From an uncultured Caldilineales bacterium (lineage in GTDB: Bacteria; Chloroflexota; Anaerolineae; JAAEKA01): DNA of 57,817 bases. The stretch spans positions 1 to 57,817 of the forward strand of contig CALESQ010000024.1 in assembly GCA_937907455.1 (NCBI GenBank), given 5' to 3'. How positions within the stretch are numbered: position 1 is the stretch's first letter; the number at the start of each line of letters is the position of its first letter. Below, piece after piece: positions 32,320 through 41,541 of this stretch. The position numbers and the translations under genes are program-made. Under the pieces are notes generated by a model that worked only from the letters and a program-made list of their open reading frames with translations, searched no databases and had not been told where the DNA came from.

Positions 32320-33372
32320 CTACAGCCAGCGCTTGCGGCGAAAGTAAACCAGCATTACACCGGCAAGCGCCGCGCAGATCAGCCAGAACAGCGCATAGCC
32401 ATAGCGCCAGCCGATTTCAGGAAAGTGGCGGAAATTCATGCCATACACACCGGCCAGAAAAGTCAGGGGAATAAAAATGGTGGAAAAGATGGTCAACACC
32501 TTGACAATCTCGTTCATGCGATTGCTCAGTACTGATAAATGCACGTCCAGCATGCCGGACAGCAGATCGCGCATACTTTCGATGGTATCCATGATCTGAA
32601 TGGTATGATCGTAGACATCACGCAGGTAGATGGCCGTGCCGGGTGTAATCAAAGGCGATTCGCTATGCTGCATGGCGGCAATCAGCTCACGCAACGGCCA
32701 CACAGCCCGGCGCAGAGCAATCATCTCGCGCTTCAGGCGATAGATGCGCGGCAACGGCTGAGTGTCGCTTTCAGACGAAATCGCCTCTTCCACCGCCTCA
32801 ATCTCATCACCGATCTGCTCCAGGCTGATAAAATAGTTGTCTACAATCGCATCAATCAAGGCATAAGCCAGATAATCGGCCCCTTGTTTGCGCAGGCGGC
32901 TGATGGTGTTACGCAGGCGACCACGCAGCGGGCCGAACACATCGCTCTTGTCTTCCTGAAACGAAATCAGAGCTTGATCGCGCAGCACCAGGCTCACTTG
33001 TTCGACTTCCACCTCTCCAGTGGTGCTGTGATATTCGATCATCTTCAGCACAATGTAGAAATAGCTTTCGTAGTCCTCCACTTTGGACCGCTGGTTGGTG
33101 TTGGCAATGTCTTCCAGCACCAGCGGGTGCAGATCCAGCGTGCGGCCAAGCTGCTCCAGCAGGGCCACATCGTGCAGACCGGCCACGTTCAGCCACACAA
33201 CGCCCGGCTTTTGCATTTCAGCCAGGGCCTGTTGCAGCGTAATATCCTCCAGCTCAACAAAATTGCCTTCATCATAGCGAATCAGTGACAGGCAGACCGG
33301 CTGATTGGAACGCTCACCCAGGTGCATCACCGACCCCGGCGGCAGGCCGGCTTTGGCAGAACGACGTAACAT
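32320..33372 (-). CDS. corA: CorA-family divalent cation transporter
   Basis: A 350-residue Mg2+/Co2+ channel. It has a large N-terminal cytoplasmic funnel domain ('LNVAGLHDVALLEQLGRTLDLHPLVLEDI'), a long stalk helix and two C-terminal helices, the first ending in the universal 'YGMNFRHFPE' selectivity motif (Gly-Met-Asn). The basic C-terminus (RRKRWL) is typical. ATG 33372 starts 9 nt after the DHH phosphoesterase gene, which itself follows malQ by 7 nt, so all three form one minus-strand transcription unit. Confidence 0.92.
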   Translation of the reverse strand: MLRRSAKAGLPPGSVMHLGERSNQPVCLSLIRYDEGNFVELEDITLQQALAEMQKPGVVWLNVAGLHDVALLEQLGRTLDLHPLVLEDIANTNQRSKVEDYESYFYIVLKMIEYHSTTGEVEVEQVSLVLRDQALISFQEDKSDVFGPLRGRLRNTISRLRKQGADYLAYALIDAIVDNYFISLEQIGDEIEAVEEAISSESDTQPLPRIYRLKREMIALRRAVWPLRELIAAMQHSESPLITPGTAIYLRDVYDHTIQIMDTIESMRDLLSGMLDVHLSVLSNRMNEIVKVLTIFSTIFIPLTFLAGVYGMNFRHFPEIGWRYGYALFWLICAALAGVMLVYFRRKRWL

Positions 33373-33381
33373 GGCAATTCC

Positions 33382-34407
33382 TCAAAAGCTCAGTGGTTTA
33401 CCTGCGAGGGTGGGTGACAGCTTCAGGCAAGCCAGCAGCTTTTGGCCCAATTCAGCAGCCAGTTGCTGCGGATCGCGGCCAGCCAGCTCGATCTGGCCTC
33501 CGGCCATGGTGCCGTGGCCGCCGGCTATTCCCAGATCACCAACTATTGCCTGGATCAGCTTACCGGCACCGGTGCGGCGACTGCGACTGCGCACTGCCAA
33601 CCGCAGCATGCCCTTGAACGTCCCCATGCACAGCACCCATTGGATGTTTTCCAGCCGCGAAAGCTGATCAGCAATCTCTGCGGCCTGGTCGGGGTAGGTC
33701 ATGGGGCCAATGTAAGACAGCACGGCCTGGTCGTAGATGCGCGCCGCCTGAATGGCGGTAACAAAGCCTTTGAAATAGCTGGCAGGCACCTGAGCCCGCT
33801 CGATTTCGGTGAGTGCCTCGATATCAACGAGCGATTGCAGATAGTAATAGGCGGCAATATCGTTCAGCCCGGCCCCGCGCCCCAGCCCGCGCGTATCCGT
33901 TTTAATGCCATAGAAGAGCGCCGTAGCCAGCGATTCCGGCATTTTCAGCGCGGCCGCTTGCAGATATTCAGTGACAATCGTCGAGGTAGCCCCTTGCTCC
34001 GGGCGAATATCGCTGTAAAGGGCGCGGCAGGTTTCGCTGCGCAAGGTGTGATGATCCAGCACCACCGCCGGGATGCGGACAGCCGGCAGGGGGTTGTTGC
34101 CCGCGCCGGGCTGCGTATCTACCAGAGCAATGTGCGAAGCTCGACGCAGGTCGGCGTCACCAAGCTGGCGCAGCGGGCGCTCCAGATAGCGCACCATCGC
34201 CTTGTTCTCGGCTCGGCCCACAATGCCCTGATAGCCAATCTGCGCCTCGATGCCCGCGACCTGCGCCAGCAAATAGCGCAAACCCACCGCGCTGGCAATC
34301 GCATCCGGGTCAGGATCGTTATGCGGCAAGATCAAAACCTGTGATGCGCCTGCCAGCGCGGCAAGCAGTTGTTGCAAAGACGGGGATGAAAAGGACGGAT
34401 TCGCCAC
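33382..34407 (-). CDS. DHH/DHHA1 phosphoesterase (NrnA-like)
   Basis: A 341-residue member of the DHH superfamily. The DHH domain has 'ILPHNDPDPDAIASAVGLRYLL' (in parts: HNDPDPDA), 'VDTQPGAGNN' and 'VVLDHHTLR' (the DHH triad). The DHHA1 domain ends with 'GGHGTMAGGQI'. NrnA-like enzymes degrade short oligoribonucleotides, pAp or cyclic dinucleotide products. The HND in place of the more common H-x-D-x-D is within family variation. The start appears to be GTG at 34407. It is sandwiched in an operon between malQ and corA. Confidence 0.82.
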   Translation of the reverse strand: MANPSFSSPSLQQLLAALAGASQVLILPHNDPDPDAIASAVGLRYLLAQVAGIEAQIGYQGIVGRAENKAMVRYLERPLRQLGDADLRRASHIALVDTQPGAGNNPLPAVRIPAVVLDHHTLRSETCRALYSDIRPEQGATSTIVTEYLQAAALKMPESLATALFYGIKTDTRGLGRGAGLNDIAAYYYLQSLVDIEALTEIERAQVPASYFKGFVTAIQAARIYDQAVLSYIGPMTYPDQAAEIADQLSRLENIQWVLCMGTFKGMLRLAVRSRSRRTGAGKLIQAIVGDLGIAGGHGTMAGGQIELAGRDPQQLAAELGQKLLACLKLSPTLAGKPLSF

Positions 34408-34414
34408 AGGCTAT

Positions 34415-35959
34415 TTACTGACTCTCGGCGCTGCCCTCGCGATGCGGCAGACGCCCGTATACCGCGCTGAGTCGCCAAAGCCGCTCAGCCAGCGCCCGAT
34501 CAAGATCGTTTGGCTGATAGCGCCATTGCCAGTTGCCGCCGGGGCGACCGGGCAGATTCATGCGTGCCTCAGTGCCCAGGCTGAGCAGATCCTGCACAGT
34601 CACCAACGCCAGCTTGGCGATAGAAGCCCAGGCTAACCGCGTGATATCCCAGGCAATGTCGCTGTCATCCTCTTTGCCCAGATAGAGCAGGGCAAAGCTG
34701 CGTTCGGCCTCGGTGGCAAAGGTCTGCCACCAGCCCAACGTGGTGTCGTTGTCGTGCGTGCCCGGATAAACCACCAGATCGGGGGAAGCGAAGTTATGCG
34801 GCAGGAACTGGTCATCGGGGCCAGAGAGGAAGGCGAACTGCACCACCTTCATGCCCGGCAGATCAAAGCGCTGCATAATGGCATCCATGCCGGCCTTGGC
34901 AGCCGGCTCGAAGAAGCCCAAATCTTCAGCGATGATCGGCACATCACCCAACTCGGCCTGCACCGCCTCGAACAAACCACCGCCGGGGCCGAGTACCCAA
35001 CGCCCCTTGACCGCGGTCGGCTCACCTGCGGGGATTTCCCAATAGTCATAGAAGCCGCGGAAATGATCCACGCGGATGATATCCACCAGGGCCAGGGTGC
35101 CGCGGAAGCGCGCCAGCCACCAGGCATAGCCCTGGGCAGCCAGCACATCCCAGCGATAGAGTGGGTTGCCCCAAAGCTGGCCGGTTTCGCTGAAGTAATC
35201 CGGTGGCACGCCCGCCACCACGGTGAGTTGGCTTTCTTCGTCCATGAAGAAGATTTCCGAATGCGACCAGGCATCGGCGCTGTCTGGGGCCACAAAAATG
35301 GGAATATCACCGATGATCTGGATGCCGCGAGCGTTGGCATAGCCTTTCAGTGCACCCCATTGGCGAAAGAACTGCCATTGCAGGTATTGGTAGATGGCGA
35401 CCGCCTCGGCCAATTCACCGCGCCAGTGGGCCAGCGCCTCCGGCTGACGCGTGCGGATAGCGCGTTCCCAGGTATTCCAGGCTGCGCCGCCGTGCGCATC
35501 TTTCAGTGCCATAAACAGGGCGTAGTCGTCCAGCCATTCTGCCTGTTCCGCGCAGAAAACCTTGAAATCCAGCTCCAAAGCCGGGCCGGCGTGGTCACGA
35601 AACCGGAAATAGCTTTGCTTTAGCAGCGGCAACTTCCAGTTGATCACCCAGCCATAGTCAATTTTATCGGTGGGGAACTGAGGCAACCCACCCAGAAGCT
35701 CATCCCAAGTCAGCAAGCCATCGCCGATAAGCTGTTCAGGGTCAATCAGCAAGGGATTACCGGCGAAGGCTGAAAAGCACTGATAGGGCGAATCGCCGTA
35801 GCCAGTCGGGCCGAGAGGCAACACCTGCCACAGGCTTTGGCCCGCCTCATGCAGAAAATCAACAAACCGGTAGGCGGCCTCGCCCAGGTCACCAATGCCA
35901 TAGCGACCGGGAAATGAGGTGGGGTGCAACAGCACACCAGACGCGCGCACGAAAGCCAT
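34415..35959 (-). CDS. malQ: 4-alpha-glucanotransferase (amylomaltase)
   Basis: A 514-residue GH77 enzyme that transfers alpha-1,4-glucan segments in glycogen or maltodextrin metabolism. Clear signatures are 'GVLLHPTSFPGRYGIGDLG', 'WQVLPLGPTGYGDSPYQCFSAFAGNP', 'IIGDIPIFVAPDSADAW', 'DIIRVDHFRGF' (nucleophile Asp), 'IIAEDLGF' (acid/base Glu) and 'YPGTHDNDTTLGWW' (stabilising Asp). Length is normal for the family. ATG 35959 has GGAGG six bases upstream; a longer reading adds unrelated residues. It is the first gene of the malQ-DHH-corA unit. Confidence 0.95.
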   Translation of the reverse strand: MAFVRASGVLLHPTSFPGRYGIGDLGEAAYRFVDFLHEAGQSLWQVLPLGPTGYGDSPYQCFSAFAGNPLLIDPEQLIGDGLLTWDELLGGLPQFPTDKIDYGWVINWKLPLLKQSYFRFRDHAGPALELDFKVFCAEQAEWLDDYALFMALKDAHGGAAWNTWERAIRTRQPEALAHWRGELAEAVAIYQYLQWQFFRQWGALKGYANARGIQIIGDIPIFVAPDSADAWSHSEIFFMDEESQLTVVAGVPPDYFSETGQLWGNPLYRWDVLAAQGYAWWLARFRGTLALVDIIRVDHFRGFYDYWEIPAGEPTAVKGRWVLGPGGGLFEAVQAELGDVPIIAEDLGFFEPAAKAGMDAIMQRFDLPGMKVVQFAFLSGPDDQFLPHNFASPDLVVYPGTHDNDTTLGWWQTFATEAERSFALLYLGKEDDSDIAWDITRLAWASIAKLALVTVQDLLSLGTEARMNLPGRPGGNWQWRYQPNDLDRALAERLWRLSAVYGRLPHREGSAESQ

Positions 35960-36146
35960 GAAAACCTCCGAAAAGCCAATAGAGCAAAAAACGATGTTTG
36001 ACAAAACAGGTTTATTTGTCGCCCTATCTTAACGCAAAGTGAAGCAAACGCAAAGATCGTTTCAGCACCGCAAAAGACTTTTCCAGAATGGCAGCCGCTC
36101 CCTTGCTAGCCGAAAACTCAAAACGGCCTGCTTCTGAAAACGGCTA

Positions 36147-36176
36147 TTTCAAAAAGCATACAAAGCATGATACAAT
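36147..36176 (+). promoter_or_regulatory. Sigma-70-type promoter of the MaoC/E2 unit
   Basis: TTTCAA (36147-36152), an 18-nt spacer and TACAAT (36171-36176), about 40 nt before the ATG at 36218. Confidence 0.4.
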
Positions 36177-36217
36177 AACACTTCCGGCAGGTCATCCTGT
36201 TTTCTGTGAGGTTGTGT

Positions 36218-36685
36218 ATGCCCGGCAAAACTTACGATCAACTGACGGTCGGCCAAATCATCCCGCACACTGTGGGCCGCACCATCACCGAAATGGATAA
36301 TGTGCTGTTCTGCGCGCTGACCATGAACCCACAGCCGCTGCACATCAACGAGCATTACGCCAGCCAGACGCAGTTTGGCCGACGCATTGTCAACGGCATT
36401 TTCACGCTGGGCCTGGCTGTCGGGCTGACGGTGGCAGACCTGACCGAGGGCACCCTGATCGCCAACCTGGGTTATGATACGGTCAGGCATCCGCATCCTG
36501 TATTCCACGGCGACACCCTGTATGTGGCGAGCGAAGTGCTGGAAAAGCGCCTGTCGCAATCACGCCCCGGCCAGGGACTGGTGCGCTTTCGTCATACTGG
36601 CCGTAACCAGGATGGCACGGTAGTGATCGAATTTGAACGCACAGCTTTAATGCGCTGCGAAGCAGCCATCACCGCGACACCCTAG
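36218..36685 (+). CDS. MaoC-like hot-dog dehydratase
   Basis: A 155-residue single hot-dog-fold enzyme of the MaoC family, which hydrates enoyl-CoAs or dehydrates hydroxyacyl-CoAs. The catalytic loop is visible as 'NPQPLHINEHYASQTQFGRRIVNG' (Asn/His pair plus 'GRRIVNG'), and a late strand as 'HPVFHGDTLYVASEVL'. ATG 36218 has GAGG eight bases upstream; a GTG at 36206 is less likely. The E2 gene begins 36 nt downstream, so both are probably cotranscribed, hinting at branched-chain 2-oxoacid or related acyl-CoA breakdown. Specific substrate unknown. Confidence 0.85.
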   Translation: MPGKTYDQLTVGQIIPHTVGRTITEMDNVLFCALTMNPQPLHINEHYASQTQFGRRIVNGIFTLGLAVGLTVADLTEGTLIANLGYDTVRHPHPVFHGDTLYVASEVLEKRLSQSRPGQGLVRFRHTGRNQDGTVVIEFERTALMRCEAAITATP

Positions 36686-36721
36686 CTCTGGTCTGAGCCG
36701 CTCACCGACGAGAGGACCCCT

Positions 36722-38065
36722 ATGACAACGAACGTCATCATGCCGCAACTGGGCGAATCGGTAGTTGAAGGAACAATTGGCCGCTGGCTGGTGCAGCCAG
36801 GCGAAACTGTAGCGCAGTACGCGCCGCTGCTGGAGGTTTCCACCGACAAGGTTGATACCGAAGTGCCCGCACCGGTGGCTGGTGTGGTGCTCAAAATCTA
36901 TCACGAGGCCGGAACTACGCTGCGCGCCGGCACGGTGCTGGCGGTGATCGGCCAGGCCGGGGAAACAGCACCGGAAGCGCCCGCAGCCGTAGATTTGCAT
37001 GCACCTCATGCCGCGCCAGCGCCCGCGGCAACACCCGTGGCCTCTGACACGGACAGGCGCGACATAGGCCGCATTTCGCCGGTGGTGGCGCGCATGGCGC
37101 GCGAACACGCCGTTGACCTGCACCGCATCACCGGCACCGGACGCGAAGGGCGCATCACTAAACAGGATGTACAAGCCTTTCTCGCCGCGCCGCCAAGCGC
37201 TGCACCTGCATCAGACGACGATCTGCCCGCCTGGGAACGCCCCGGCACAGGCGACCTGTTCAAGCCCACCGACGATCTGCCTCTCACCACGGCTAAACCC
37301 ACCCTGCCCCAACCGGTGTTGCCTGCACCGGCGCATCCCGCGGTGACTTTGCCTGCTGCCAGCGATGAGCTGGTGCCACACACCCGCCTGCGCAAGCTGA
37401 TTGCCGAGCATATGCTCGCCAGTCGGCGCACCTCGCCTCACGTCACCACCGTGGTTGAGGCTGATATGAGCGCGGTGGTGGCGCATCGCAGCGCCCACAA
37501 AGGCAGTTTCGCCGCCAAGGGGATCGCCCTTACCTTTACACCATACTTTATTCAGGCGGTGCTGGCTGGCCTGAAAGCAGTACCGCAGGCCAACGCAGTC
37601 TACCATGAAGATGGGTTGTTGCTCAAGCGGCACTATCATATCGGCATGGCTACCGCTATCAGCGATGGGCTGGTGGTGCCGGTGATCCATAACGCCGACG
37701 AATACAGCCTGCAAGGGCTGGCGCGGCAGGTGAACGACTTGGCACAGCGTGCCCGCAGCAGCCAGCTCAAGCCGGACGAAGTCCAGGGATCCACCTTTAC
37801 GCTAACTAATCACGGCGTGGCCGGCAGCCTGTTTGCCATGCCGATCATCAACCAGCCCAACGTCGGCATCCTGGGCGTGGGCGCCATCCAGAAGCGCGCC
37901 GTGGTGATCAGCCGCGGCCACCCTGTAGAGCCGAGCGCCGAGGACTATCTGGCGATCCGCCCGATGGTATACCTCAGCTTCACTTTCGACCACCGCGTGT
38001 TGGATGGTGCCAGCGCCGACGCATTTGTGACCACGGTCAAGCAGACGCTGGAAGGGTGGAAGTGA
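36722..38065 (+). CDS. 2-oxoacid dehydrogenase E2 (lipoyl acyltransferase)
   Basis: A 447-residue E2 with the standard order. The lipoyl domain (1-75) has the lipoylated Lys in 'EVSTDKVDTEVPAPV'. A Pro/Ala linker leads to the peripheral-subunit-binding domain ('ISPVVARMAREHAVDLHRITGTG', about 117-155), then a second linker. The chloramphenicol-acetyltransferase-like core (from about 215) ends with the catalytic 'FDHRVLDGA' (His and Asp). A single lipoyl domain and the overall sequence suggest the branched-chain (BCKDH) or a broad-specificity complex rather than pyruvate dehydrogenase, but I cannot settle that. E3 and lipoyl synthase genes follow at 39035 and 40530; E1 is not in the window. 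Confidence 0.92.
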   Translation: MTTNVIMPQLGESVVEGTIGRWLVQPGETVAQYAPLLEVSTDKVDTEVPAPVAGVVLKIYHEAGTTLRAGTVLAVIGQAGETAPEAPAAVDLHAPHAAPAPAATPVASDTDRRDIGRISPVVARMAREHAVDLHRITGTGREGRITKQDVQAFLAAPPSAAPASDDDLPAWERPGTGDLFKPTDDLPLTTAKPTLPQPVLPAPAHPAVTLPAASDELVPHTRLRKLIAEHMLASRRTSPHVTTVVEADMSAVVAHRSAHKGSFAAKGIALTFTPYFIQAVLAGLKAVPQANAVYHEDGLLLKRHYHIGMATAISDGLVVPVIHNADEYSLQGLARQVNDLAQRARSSQLKPDEVQGSTFTLTNHGVAGSLFAMPIINQPNVGILGVGAIQKRAVVISRGHPVEPSAEDYLAIRPMVYLSFTFDHRVLDGASADAFVTTVKQTLEGWK

Positions 38066-38090
38066 GCAGGTTGCCAGTGGCAGGTGGCAG

Positions 38091-38135
38091 GTGGCAGGTG
38101 GCAGACCGGCCTTTTGCCGGTCTGCCACCTGCCAC
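38091..38135. other. Stuttered hairpin after the E2 gene
   Basis: The left arm is the end of a (GGCAGGT)n stutter that begins near 38074 and leads into AGACCGGC. The right arm is its inverted copy. The stem is about 20 bp (38091-38110 with 38116-38135) around a CTTTT loop. No T-run follows, so it is more likely an mRNA-end structure or repeat than a standard terminator. Confidence 0.65.
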
Positions 38136-38253
38136 TCGTGCATAACCTTCAAAAATGGTATACTGCGTTGCCGACAGGCAGCGCAGTTTGATGTAACCTG
38201 AATGGCAGGCTTGCTATCAGAAAAGCGACGTCTACTTCAGTGGAGGTTCGTTT

Positions 38254-38481
38254 ATGCTACGAACTTTGGAAGCAGTCATTGATGAACAAGGCGCAGTACG
38301 GCTGCTTGAGCCTGTGAAACTTGCCGAGTCTCGCCGTGCGTTGGTCACAATATTAGAGGACGCGCCTGAAATTGGTGCGGCTTTGCGCCCATTTGGGCTT
38401 AGTGCAGGGCAGTTTATCGTTCCTGATGACTTTGACGCGCCGTTACCAGACGAAATGGTGGCATTGTTTGAGGCTGCATGA
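38254..38481 (+). CDS. Antitoxin of a VapC-type module (AF2212-like)
   Basis: A 75-residue protein. The N-terminus follows the short DUF104/AF2212-like antitoxin pattern ('IDEQGAVRLLEPVKLAESRRALVTI'). The C-terminal third ('VPDDFDAPLPDEMVALFEAA') is the amphipathic toxin-binding tail seen in many VapB partners. ATG 38254 has GGAGG nearby. Its stop overlaps the toxin start by four bases (ATGA), the usual translational coupling of such modules. Together with the toxin it should autoregulate its promoter. Base composition is clearly lower in G+C than the flanking E2 and E3 genes. Confidence 0.75.
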   Translation: MLRTLEAVIDEQGAVRLLEPVKLAESRRALVTILEDAPEIGAALRPFGLSAGQFIVPDDFDAPLPDEMVALFEAA

Positions 38482-38864
38482 AAATCTTGTTGGACACACA
38501 CGTTTTTCTCTGGTTTATTTCTGGAGATGAACGCCTATCGCCAAAGTTATTAGAGATGCTTCGTGATCCTGAAAACGAAGTTTTTCTGAGTGTGGTTTCG
38601 GTCTGGGAAGCAATCATAAAATATCAGCTTGGAAAACTACCCTTGCCAGAACCACCAGAGTTTTTTTTGCCACGCCAACGCGAACAGCATTTGATTGCTT
38701 CACTTGCTGTTGATGAAGCGAGTGTTACCCACCTGGCCGCATTGCCGCTTTTACACCGTGACCCTTTTGATCGCCTGCTTGTCAGTCAGGCATTGCGTCA
38801 TGATATGATTTTGGCTACCGTAGACGAAACCTTGAAGACTTATCCCGTTCGCACACTTACTTAA
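38478..38864 (+). CDS. vapC: VapC-family PIN-domain ribonuclease toxin
   Basis: A 128-residue PIN-domain protein. The acidic metal site is complete: Asp6 in 'LLDTHVFLW', Glu44 in 'SVWEAIIK', Asp95/Asp98 in 'RDPFDRLLVSQA' and Asp116 in 'ATVDETLKTY'. VapC toxins cleave tRNA or rRNA and are held inactive by the cognate antitoxin, here encoded immediately upstream with an ATGA overlap. The sequence belongs to the 'type II TA system VapC' subgroup with the LDTHVFLW start. The gene pair sits between E2 and E3 genes and is A+T-richer than both, suggesting insertion by transfer. Confidence 0.9.
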   Translation: MKILLDTHVFLWFISGDERLSPKLLEMLRDPENEVFLSVVSVWEAIIKYQLGKLPLPEPPEFFLPRQREQHLIASLAVDEASVTHLAALPLLHRDPFDRLLVSQALRHDMILATVDETLKTYPVRTLT

Positions 38865-38896
38865 AGCTACAGGATTACGCCGTTGGAAGTGAAGCT

Positions 38897-38995
38897 GTCA
38901 TTTCGACACCGCAAGAGAGAGAAATCTCGTCCGCCAGCCTTAAAACAGGTTCTTAGAAGCACGATTTCTCGTCGTTTTACTCATCGGAATGATAC
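38897..38995. repeat. REP/MITE-like inverted repeat
   Basis: Left arm GTCATTTCGACAC…GAGAAATCTCGT (38897-38930) and right arm ACGATTTCTCGTCG…AATGATAC (38961-38995) are imperfect inverted copies around a 30-nt centre. The GTCATTTCGAC/GAAATCTC pattern is a common bacterial REP-type design. It lies between the VapC-type toxin gene and the E3 gene. Confidence 0.55.
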
Positions 38996-39034
38996 GAACT
39001 GCGTAAGTTCTAACAAAACAAATCCGAGGTATTC

Positions 39035-40438
39035 ATGATTTCTCATTTTGATGTCCTGGTTATTGGCGGCGGGCCGGGCGGCTACGTCGCAGCGATCCGC
39101 GCGGCCCAGCTTGGCTTGCAGGTCGGGCTGATAGAGCGCGAATCTCTGGGCGGAGTCTGCCTGAACTGGGGCTGCATCCCCAGCAAGGCCCTGCTGCGCA
39201 ACGCCGAATTGGTGCAGATCATCCGCGAGCAAAGCAAAGACTTGGGTTTCAGCTTCGACAACTTCAGCGCAGACTTTGAAAAAGCCTTCAAACGCAGTCG
39301 CCAGGTGTCACAGCGTCTGGTCAAGGGCATCGCCTTTCTGATGAAGAAGAATGCCATTCAGGTAATCGAAGGCGCGGCCACACTCGCTTCGCCCACCAGC
39401 GTAACAGTGGAACCGGGCGGTCAAACGCTCACTGCCAAGCAGATCATCATAGCCACCGGCGCACGCAACCGTACCTTCCCCGGCATGGAGACCGACGGCG
39501 AGCGCGTGCTGGGCTACCGCGAGGCGATTGTTTTGCCGCAATCACCCAAAAGCCTGGTGGTCATCGGCACCGGCGCCATTGGCGTGGAAATGGCCTACAT
39601 CCACCATGCCTACGGCGCGCAGGTGACTTTGGTAGAGATGCTGCCGCGCATCCTGCCGCTGGAAGATGAGGAGATCAGCCAGGAGCTGCAAAAGCTGTAT
39701 GGTAAGCTGGGCATCCGCGTGCGCACCGGCACGCGCGTCGAACGCATCGAACACACAGACAGCGGCGTGCGCGTTCACGCGGTGGATGCCGCAGGCGCGG
39801 CCGTAACTCTGGAGGCAGAAAAGGCCATTGTAGCCGTGGGCGTGCAGCCCAACGTTGAAGGGCTGGGGCTGGATGCCGCAGGCGTGCAGACGCGCCGCGG
39901 CGGCTTCATCGAAGTAGATCGCTTCATGCGCACCAGCGCGCCCACGGTGTATGCTATTGGCGATGTCACCGGCAAACTGATGTTGGCCCACGTTGCCAGC
40001 GCCATGGGCATGGTAGCTGCCGAACACATCGCCGGTCACACCACCGAGGGTTTCAGCGACGACGACTACCTGTTCATGCCGCGGGCGATCTACTGCCAGC
40101 CGCAGGTGGCCTCAATGGGGCTGAGCGAAGCACAGGCTGCGGAGCGCGGCTATACCACCACGGTGGGGCGCTTCAACTTCATCGCCAACGGCAAGGCCCT
40201 GGGTCTGAACGAAAAGAACGGCTGGGTCAAGGTTATCTCTGACCAGCGTTACGGCGAAATCCTCGGCGTACACATGATCGGCCCAGAAGTCACCGAGCTG
40301 CTGCCGGAATTCGTGCTGGCTCATGCCAACGAGTTAACTGCGCACGAAATCGCGCGCAGTGTGCACGCCCATCCCACCCTCTCTGAGGCGCTGATGGAAG
40401 CCGCGCACGCCGTGGATGGACAGGCGATCCACGGGTAA
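39035..40438 (+). CDS. lpdA: Dihydrolipoyl dehydrogenase (E3)
   Basis: A 467-residue flavoprotein that reoxidises dihydrolipoamide using NAD+ for 2-oxoacid dehydrogenases or glycine cleavage. FAD site 'VIGGGPGGYVAAIRAAQLG', redox disulphide 'GGVCLNWGCIPSKA' (C-x4-C), NAD-binding 'VVIGTGAIGVEMA', second FAD motif 'TVYAIGDVT' and the active-site His in 'HAHPTLSEALMEA' are all present. Length is standard. ATG 39035 follows a GAGG-type site. It lies after the E2 gene, interrupted by the VapC-type module, and before lipA. Confidence 0.97.
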   Translation: MISHFDVLVIGGGPGGYVAAIRAAQLGLQVGLIERESLGGVCLNWGCIPSKALLRNAELVQIIREQSKDLGFSFDNFSADFEKAFKRSRQVSQRLVKGIAFLMKKNAIQVIEGAATLASPTSVTVEPGGQTLTAKQIIIATGARNRTFPGMETDGERVLGYREAIVLPQSPKSLVVIGTGAIGVEMAYIHHAYGAQVTLVEMLPRILPLEDEEISQELQKLYGKLGIRVRTGTRVERIEHTDSGVRVHAVDAAGAAVTLEAEKAIVAVGVQPNVEGLGLDAAGVQTRRGGFIEVDRFMRTSAPTVYAIGDVTGKLMLAHVASAMGMVAAEHIAGHTTEGFSDDDYLFMPRAIYCQPQVASMGLSEAQAAERGYTTTVGRFNFIANGKALGLNEKNGWVKVISDQRYGEILGVHMIGPEVTELLPEFVLAHANELTAHEIARSVHAHPTLSEALMEAAHAVDGQAIHG

Positions 40439-40529
40439 ATGAAAATAGCTGTTTCGTACATGCTGGTATTTCCGCCAGGCAGGTTTTCAGACACTTGTGC
40501 GGAATCAGTCTTGTTGATTGGAATATGAC

Positions 40530-41465
40530 ATGCAGCAGAGTCCTGTCTCTTTAGACCTCAAACCCTTCCGCCCCGGTCACGAACCGGCAGACAATCTAAC
40601 GCGCGGGCGGCGGCCTGATTGGCTGCGCGTGCGCATGCCCGATAGCCCCGGCTACCGCGAAATCAAAGGGCTGATGCGCGGCCACAGCCTGCACACTGTC
40701 TGCGAAGAGGCGATGTGCCCTAACATCGGCGAATGCTGGGGCCGCGGCACGGCCACGTTTTTGCTGCTGGGCGACACCTGCACCCGCTCCTGCGGCTTCT
40801 GCAAGATCAAAACCGGCCGGCCCCCGCAGCTGGATGAGGACGAGCCGCGGCGTGTGGCGGAAACGATAGCCATGATGGGCCTGCGCCACGCCGTGCTGAC
40901 CAGCGTGAACCGCGACGAACTGCCCGACGGCGGTGCGCACATCTTCGCCGAGGTGATCCGCGAAATCCGCCGCTTGCAGCCCGGCTGCTCCATCGAAGTG
41001 CTGATCCCCGACTTCATGGGCAACTGGGATGCGCTAAAGCTGGTGATGGACGAACGACCGGAGATCCTCAACCACAACACCGAAACCGTGCCGCGGCTCT
41101 ATCGGCGTGTGCGCCCGCAGGCGCGCTACACGCGTTCGCTGGAGCTGCTGCACCGCGCCAAAGCCCTGGTGCCCACAGGCATCACCAAAACCGGCATCAT
41201 GGTAGGTCTGGGCGAAAGCATGGATGAGGTGTTGCAGGTGATGGACGATCTGCGCGGTGTAGACGTGGATATCCTCACGATTGGCCAATACTTGCAGCCC
41301 AGCCGCTTCCATCTGCCTATCGAACGCTACTGGACGCCGGAGGAATTTCGCCGCGTCCACGATGAAGGCATGGCGCGGGGTTTCCGCTGGGTAGAGTCGG
41401 GGCCGCTGGTGCGCTCATCCTATCACGCCGACGGCCAGGCTGAGCAATTAGTCCAGGAAACATGA
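40530..41465 (+). CDS. lipA: Lipoyl synthase
   Basis: A 311-residue radical-SAM enzyme that inserts two sulfurs into protein-bound octanoyl chains. The auxiliary cluster motif 'CEEAMCPNIGEC' (C-x4-C-x5-C), the radical-SAM cluster 'CTRSCGFC' (C-x3-C-x2-C) and the C-terminal 'RSSYHADGQ' are intact. ATG 40530 (MQQSPV) is preferred to a TTG twelve bases upstream. It lies 91 nt after lpdA and supplies the cofactor for the E2 encoded nearby. LipB/LplA is not in the window. Confidence 0.96.
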   Translation: MQQSPVSLDLKPFRPGHEPADNLTRGRRPDWLRVRMPDSPGYREIKGLMRGHSLHTVCEEAMCPNIGECWGRGTATFLLLGDTCTRSCGFCKIKTGRPPQLDEDEPRRVAETIAMMGLRHAVLTSVNRDELPDGGAHIFAEVIREIRRLQPGCSIEVLIPDFMGNWDALKLVMDERPEILNHNTETVPRLYRRVRPQARYTRSLELLHRAKALVPTGITKTGIMVGLGESMDEVLQVMDDLRGVDVDILTIGQYLQPSRFHLPIERYWTPEEFRRVHDEGMARGFRWVESGPLVRSSYHADGQAEQLVQET

Positions 41466-41541
41466 AACCTTTTTGCCAATGCAAGCATCTTAGCGATGTT
41501 ACAACAACAAAAACACTATGACCCTATCAGGAGTAGACCCA

